NCBI GenBank assembly: GCA_937921865.1
Contig: CAKZWF010000093.1
Location: forward strand, 1-39,263
Direction: 5' to 3'
DNA length: 39,263 bases
Source: an uncultured Pseudomonadales bacterium
GTDB taxonomy: Bacteria > Pseudomonadota > Gammaproteobacteria > Pseudomonadales > Azotimanducaceae
Position numbers and translations under genes: made by a program. The first letter of the stretch is position 1; the number at the start of each line of letters is the position of its first letter. Shown piece after piece: positions 35,246 to 39,263 of this stretch. The notes beneath the pieces were generated by a model. That model did not search any database. It was not told the DNA's origin and saw only the letters and a program-made list of their open reading frames with translations.

Positions 35246-36892
35246 TCACTGGTACCAGCCGCCGCTGGGAGTGCTGAGAAAGTCCTCTTCGACAATCTCG
35301 ATCAGTGTTGGTGCAGACGCACTCAGAGCCGTTTGCAAACCTGTTAAAAGTTCCGGCAGGCTTTGTGGACGCAAATAATGGCAATGATGGGCGGCGGCTG
35401 CCTGTTGGAAATCGGGCGTCAGGATCTGCGTTGATTCCACCGGTACCCCTTGTGCCAGCATGCTGTTTTCGATTTCTGCGTAACCCCGGTTGTTCCAGAC
35501 GATGACCGGTACCGCCAGACCAGCTTCTGCACCGGTGGTCAGTTCCGGCAGGGTGAACTGAATGCCGCCATCGCCGATCAGCGCAACCACCGGTCCGCAT
35601 CCGGCGGCAGCGGCACCAAATGCTGCAGGCAATGCATAGCCGAGGGTGCCGAAGCCGGACACCGAATGAAAATAGCGGCCGGGGTGGGTGCATTCGTACT
35701 GCCATGCCGCGTAGTAAGTGGGTCGGGTAGAGTCGCCTACCAGAATCAGATCGTCTGCGGCGCTGTGCAGAGTGTCGAAAAACGCAGCAACTTCCGGGTG
35801 GTAGTGGGTTTCGTTAAGAACTGCCTGACGAAGCTGTTCAGCGCGTTCTGCGCCGTTGCGATGCTTTTCGGCTGCCGCAGAAGCTGCCAGGGAGGCACTG
35901 AGCGCAGCGCAACCAAGTCGAGCATCTGTGGTGATAGCGAGTTCCGGTGTTGACGGGATCAGCAGTTGGGCTGGATCCATGTCCATGCGGATCCAGCGGC
36001 TGGTATCCGGTAAGCCGTCGGCCATCAACAGATCGTAATCAGTTTCCGCAAGCTCGGTGCCAATTGCGATGACTCTGTCGGCTTCAGCCAGCGCCCGATT
36101 CAGGCAGGGTAGTGACGGGCTGCCACCAACGGCCAGCGGGTGCCCCCAAGCGCACACACCTTTGCCGTTTACGGTATTCAATACCGGTGCGTCGAGAACT
36201 TCAGCCAGCCGGGTGACCGCATCCCCCGCATCGCGGGCACCGCCGCCCACGACAATCAGGGGGCGCTCGGCCTGCAGCAGCAGCTGAGTAGCCAAGGTGA
36301 TTGCTGCAGGGTCAGGTCCGGGAGGGAAACACTGGCCGGTCAGTGTGATCGGACCTGTGACCGGGGCATCCATAAGATCCAGCGGAATCTCAATATGCAC
36401 CGGGCCCGGTCGGCTCGAGGCAAACAGCGCAAATGCTCGCGCCAGCAGCTCAGGCAGATTCTCCGGATCGAGCAGGGTATGCGCCTGGCGGCAGAACGAC
36501 GCGGCGGTGGCATGCTGATCGGGCAGCTCGTGCAGGGTACCCCGCGCCATGCCGAGATCGCTGGTTCGGGCAACCCCGGTGATGACAAGCATTGGCACGG
36601 AGTCAGCATAGGCTTGAGCAATCGCTGTCGCCGCATTCAGCAGACCTGGACCGCTGATCAGAACGCAAACGCCCGGCTTGGCGGTAGAGCGCGCATAGCC
36701 GTCCGCCATGAATGCAGCACCCTGCTCGTGGCGGCAGGTGATGTGGTTGATGCCTGAGTCGGCAAAGTCCCGGTACAGGGCAACTGTGTGGTTACCGGGA
36801 ATGCCGAACACCTGGTCAACGCCCTCACGGGCCAGTAGATCCAGCAGCAGCGCTCCGCAGCCGTATTCTTTCGCTGCGCTAACTTGCGTCAT
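35246..36892 (-). CDS. Thiamine-diphosphate decarboxylase, AruI-like (2-ketoarginine decarboxylase)
   Basis: A 548-residue three-domain TPP enzyme (PYR, central, PP). The cofactor-activating Glu is in CRHEQGAAFMADGYAR. The TPP/Mg motif is GDGGIQFTLPELTTGAEAGL, closing with VIVWNN. The segment LGMARGTLHELPDQHATAAS is typical of AruI-type enzymes rather than acetolactate synthases, which normally carry an ilvN partner (absent here). AruI converts 2-ketoarginine (5-guanidino-2-oxopentanoate) to 4-guanidinobutyraldehyde and CO2. It sits 17 bases before the AruH-like gene and 3 bases after the M20 gene. Substrate is inferred from this pairing. An acetolactate synthase is the alternative. Confidence 0.87.
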   Translation of the reverse strand: MTQVSAAKEYGCGALLLDLLAREGVDQVFGIPGNHTVALYRDFADSGINHITCRHEQGAAFMADGYARSTAKPGVCVLISGPGLLNAATAIAQAYADSVPMLVITGVARTSDLGMARGTLHELPDQHATAASFCRQAHTLLDPENLPELLARAFALFASSRPGPVHIEIPLDLMDAPVTGPITLTGQCFPPGPDPAAITLATQLLLQAERPLIVVGGGARDAGDAVTRLAEVLDAPVLNTVNGKGVCAWGHPLAVGGSPSLPCLNRALAEADRVIAIGTELAETDYDLLMADGLPDTSRWIRMDMDPAQLLIPSTPELAITTDARLGCAALSASLAASAAAEKHRNGAERAEQLRQAVLNETHYHPEVAAFFDTLHSAADDLILVGDSTRPTYYAAWQYECTHPGRYFHSVSGFGTLGYALPAAFGAAAAGCGPVVALIGDGGIQFTLPELTTGAEAGLAVPVIVWNNRGYAEIENSMLAQGVPVESTQILTPDFQQAAAAHHCHYLRPQSLPELLTGLQTALSASAPTLIEIVEEDFLSTPSGGWYQ

Positions 36893-36895
36893 TGC

Positions 36896-38272
36896 CTACT
36901 CCAAAGTGAATTGTTCGAGCAGATCGATCATCAGTAGCGTGCCTTTTTCCATGTTGGCCACCGACACTCTCTCGTTGTTGCCATGGACGCCGCGGCGGTC
37001 TTCGGGCGGCACGACAAAGGGCCCAAAGCCGAAACTGGCAATGCCCAGATCCCGGAAGAAATGGCTGTCGGTGAAGCCAGTGGTCACACCGGGTACCACC
37101 CACGATCCCGGGTAGTGCTCGGCGTAGACCTTTTCGATCAGCCGATACAGTGGATTGTCCGAGGAGGTCACCGCTGGTGTGAAGCCCATGATTTTTTCAA
37201 TATCGACGTTCGGATCGTTAATGATCAGCGCCAGTTCTTCGATGAACTGGTCAGGATCCTGATCGGGCAGCAGTCGGCAATCGAGTTCAAGAATGGCTTC
37301 TGTGGGAACCACGTTGATTTTACTGCTGCCCTGCAGGGTGGTCAGTGAGCAGGTATTGCGCAGCAGCGCGTGATGTCCGGGGTTGACTAGCTGCAGATAA
37401 TTCATGAACTCGGCGTCGTTTACGGCATTGCCGATGTCCGCGTAGCGGGCGGTCAATTCAGCGCGCTGATAAGGCGCTACACCTTCGAACATGGCCTGGA
37501 CTGCGGGAATGACCCGGGCTGGAAATTCGGTGCGGGCAAGACGGTCGCCAGCACGCAGGATGCGTGTTACGGATGTTTCCATCTGGGGTGCAGAGCCATG
37601 GCCTGGATTGCCGTGCGCAATCAGGCGCAACCACAATGGCACTTTCTGAGTTACCTCAACACTGAATACGGTGTCGTCGCCGAGCGTGGTGCCGCCGCCG
37701 CCTTCGTTGAGCAGAAAGCCAACGTTGTCGAAGATATCCGGGCGGTTTTCCACCAGCCAGCCGGCACCGAAAGCACCGCCAGCCTCTTCATCCGCGGTGG
37801 CGACAAAAACAATGTCCCGATCGGGTTTGCGACCGCTGGCGTGGATAGCCAGAAAAGCCTGCAGCTGGACGATACCTAAGCCTTTCATGTCCAGCGCGCC
37901 GCGGCCGTAAACATGACCGTCTTTTATTGCGCCACCATACGGATTAGCAGCCCAGTAGCGCATGTCCGCGGGCACCACATCCATGTGATTGAGCAGTACC
38001 AGGGCTGGTTTGTTGCCACCTTCGATACGAGCCCAGATATTACCGCGACCGGGCGCGGACTCCGCGGTCTCATAGTCGATGCCTTCAGCGTCGAAAATTG
38101 CCGCGATGAACTCCGCTCCCCGGGTTTCATTGCCTGGCGGATTGGTGGTGTTCACCTGGATGTAGTCGGATAAGCGTTGCGCGGCTTGTTGGGCATATTC
38201 AGATGCGCGCAGCTGGCTGCTGATCAGCAGGAATACAAAGGCGAAAGCGACGGTCAGGCTACGGTGGTACAT
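36896..38272 (-). CDS. Exported M20-family metallohydrolase
   Basis: A dizinc M20/M25/M40 hydrolase, 458 residues, with a Sec signal (SLTVAFAFVFLLISSQLRA). Metal-site residues are seen in order: LNHMDVVP (His, Asp), YGRGALDMKGL (bridging Asp), ATADEEAGG (Glu-Glu, the general base), LLNEGGG (further metal ligand region) and the C-terminal GVHGNNERV (last His). It probably cleaves peptides or N-acyl amino acids in the periplasm. ATG at 38272 has AGGGGGA six bases upstream, better than the frame start at 38299. First gene of the operon with the arginine transaminase and decarboxylase, so release of arginine from peptides or acyl-arginine would fit; this is inference. Confidence 0.92.
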   Translation of the reverse strand: MYHRSLTVAFAFVFLLISSQLRASEYAQQAAQRLSDYIQVNTTNPPGNETRGAEFIAAIFDAEGIDYETAESAPGRGNIWARIEGGNKPALVLLNHMDVVPADMRYWAANPYGGAIKDGHVYGRGALDMKGLGIVQLQAFLAIHASGRKPDRDIVFVATADEEAGGAFGAGWLVENRPDIFDNVGFLLNEGGGGTTLGDDTVFSVEVTQKVPLWLRLIAHGNPGHGSAPQMETSVTRILRAGDRLARTEFPARVIPAVQAMFEGVAPYQRAELTARYADIGNAVNDAEFMNYLQLVNPGHHALLRNTCSLTTLQGSSKINVVPTEAILELDCRLLPDQDPDQFIEELALIINDPNVDIEKIMGFTPAVTSSDNPLYRLIEKVYAEHYPGSWVVPGVTTGFTDSHFFRDLGIASFGFGPFVVPPEDRRGVHGNNERVSVANMEKGTLLMIDLLEQFTLE

Positions 38273-38318
38273 GAAATCCCCCTGTTGTTTGCCTGGCATT
38301 CTAGCTGACCGGGCGTTA

Positions 38319-38843
38319 TCAGATAGTAGCTTGTTGCAGATCGCTCATGGTGATCAGTGCCCGCAGCTCCACCCCGACCTCGGCAAGTGCTTCCCGGCCG
38401 CCGGTTTCCCGGTCAATTACACAGATCGCGACCGCGGGGTAAACACCGTCGGAGCGTAGCTTGGCCAGTGCGTCGAGAATTGCCCCACCGCTGGAAACCA
38501 CATCCTCAATCAGCGTCACCCCGGTTTCCGGAAGATCAACGCCTTCGGCATAGCGACAGGTACCGTAGGCTTTGGCCTCTTTGCGGATAAAGGCGCAGGG
38601 CAATCGGGTCAGCTGAGACAGCAGCGTGACCAGTGGAATTCCGCCCATTTCCAGGCCCGCGAGTACCCGGCTCTCGGCAGGCAGCAGCGGCACCATCGCG
38701 GTGCAGATATCGTGCAGCAGCTCAGGTTGTGCTTCGAAGCGGTATTTGTCGAAATAGGTCTCGGCGATTGTGCCGGAGCGCAGTTCGAATCTACCCTGCA
38801 GCTGGGCGATGGCTTTGATGCGGGTTGTCAGTTTTTCAGTCAT
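38319..38843 (-). CDS. pyrE: Orotate phosphoribosyltransferase, short form
   Basis: PyrE joins orotate and PRPP to give orotidine monophosphate in pyrimidine synthesis. The PRPP loop is TLIEDVVSSGGAI (about residues 109-121) and the mobile-loop lysines are in AFIRKEAKAYGT. Length is 174 residues, shorter than the about 213 of E. coli PyrE and closer to the archaeal/actinobacterial form. ATG at 38843 has GGGAG five bases upstream; an earlier start at 38897 is poor and overlaps the terminator. Whether the genome also has a standard PyrE cannot be seen here. Confidence 0.9.
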   Translation of the reverse strand: MTEKLTTRIKAIAQLQGRFELRSGTIAETYFDKYRFEAQPELLHDICTAMVPLLPAESRVLAGLEMGGIPLVTLLSQLTRLPCAFIRKEAKAYGTCRYAEGVDLPETGVTLIEDVVSSGGAILDALAKLRSDGVYPAVAICVIDRETGGREALAEVGVELRALITMSDLQQATI

Positions 38844-38877
38844 GAAGCTCCCGGTATTGTGATGCGGGTCTGCGGGC

Positions 38878-38907
38878 AAAAAAAAGCGGGGCAACATGCC
38901 CCGCTTT
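38878..38907 (-). terminator. Strong terminator of the TonB-receptor gene
   Basis: Stem AAAGCGGGGC / GCCCCGCTTT with loop AACAT. On the minus strand it runs into eight T. It lies 24 bases after the stop at 38931 and separates the receptor from pyrE. Confidence 0.92.
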
Positions 38908-38930
38908 CTTAGTGTTGATTAAGCAATCCG

Positions 38931-39263
38931 CTAGAGCAGATGGCCAAATCGGTAAGTGACATCTACTCCATAGAAGCGTGGGTAGAGATAGGTTGCGGTC
39001 TGTTGATAGTCCTGGAAACCTGTGGAGGTACCAATTCCACGTGCAGAACCTTCGTCAGTCACATTGTCGACGAAAGCACGAATATTCCAGCGATCCTGGT
39101 TGTCGCGCCACGTGGCGGAGACATCGAGACGGCCGCGGCCGCGTACCCGATCCAGATCACGCTTCACACCAGTGTCATAGAAATCACCGGTGTAGGAGTA
39201 CGCACTGTTCAGGTTAATGATACCGGTCGGCAGCGTGAAGTCGTAGCCGGTCCAGATCGTGAA
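38931..39263 (-). CDS. TonB-dependent receptor, C-terminal end only
   Basis: The last 110 residues of a protein whose start is beyond the right edge. The strand pattern is that of an outer-membrane beta-barrel: INLNSAYSYTGDFYD, RLDVSATWRDNQDRWNIRAF, VDNVTDEG (the usual FVDNVTD-type turn) and the last strand FYGVDVTYRFGHLL. The barrel therefore ends normally, apart from a terminal Leu-Leu where aromatic residues are usual. Substrate cannot be judged from this part. It has its own strong terminator. Confidence 0.9.
   Translation of the reverse strand, partial: FTIWTGYDFTLPTGIINLNSAYSYTGDFYDTGVKRDLDRVRGRGRLDVSATWRDNQDRWNIRAFVDNVTDEGSARGIGTSTGFQDYQQTATYLYPRFYGVDVTYRFGHLL

Noticed and set aside
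35229..35705. A 159-residue N-terminal extension of the transaminase
   Set aside because: It lies inside the decarboxylase gene in another frame, is rich in Arg, Cys and Pro without motif, and the normal AruH-like start is at 35228.
35246..36892. Acetolactate synthase large subunit (ilvB)
   Set aside because: No regulatory subunit gene follows, the LHELPDQ segment and pairing with an AruH-like transaminase favour AruI; kept as the alternative only.

Overview
The window looks like chromosomal DNA of a free-living, probably marine-type Gammaproteobacterium. The reasons are the moderately high GC, the dense operons with short overlaps, a gammaproteobacterial-type DNA polymerase II ending in a clamp-binding QLGLF tail, a TonB-dependent receptor, and the FAD oxidoreductase/DUF2878/photolyase neighbourhood. 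This placement is inference from gene content. I see no rRNA, tRNA, IS element, prophage or CRISPR array. Several genes use GTG or TTG starts.

Layout. 1-1.7 kb: an amidase-signature protein that has lost both catalytic serines, preceded by a 15-bp tandem repeat. 1.9-8.5 kb: a possible light/oxidative-stress island with an FAD amine-oxidoreductase-like protein, a DUF2878 membrane protein and a sensor kinase on the plus strand, facing folE2, a CPD photolyase and an OmpR-type regulator on the minus strand. 8.6-11 kb: DNA polymerase II. 11-12 kb: a Spy/CpxP-like protein and a poorly coding gap. 12-18.7 kb: an MscS channel followed immediately by a complete glycerol-type ABC importer (two ATPases, two permeases, a DUF2160 protein and a lipoprotein binding protein). 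18.8-23 kb: a secreted protein of unknown function divergent from a LysR regulator, then an alpha/beta hydrolase coupled to an NhaC-type antiporter. 23-24.2 kb: a di-haem-type cytochrome b facing a class II cytochrome c. 24.4-25 kb: a glutathione peroxidase with an in-frame UGA at the catalytic position.

25-30 kb holds a PQQ-type sugar dehydrogenase, a small membrane protein coupled to an AbgT transporter, two lipoproteins (DUF4136 and DUF3313) and a small DUF6316 protein. 30.3-32.7 kb is a large patatin-like protein. 32.9-38.3 kb has threonine synthase facing a three-gene operon (exported M20 hydrolase, AruI-like decarboxylase, AruH-like transaminase), which reads as an arginine transaminase catabolic unit. 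The window ends with a short pyrE and the 3' end of a TonB-dependent receptor.

The strongest discovery is the glutathione peroxidase. Its 159-codon frame has UGA at codon 36, exactly where the catalytic Cys or Sec belongs, and a hairpin starts 14 nt after the UGA. The hairpin apex is identical, as I recall it, to that of the E. coli fdhF SECIS. It is therefore very probably a selenoprotein that simple gene callers would report as a 101-residue fragment. Other points worth following are the catalytically dead amidase, the complementary defects in the two ABC ATPases, and a two-component pair split around photolyase and folE2.
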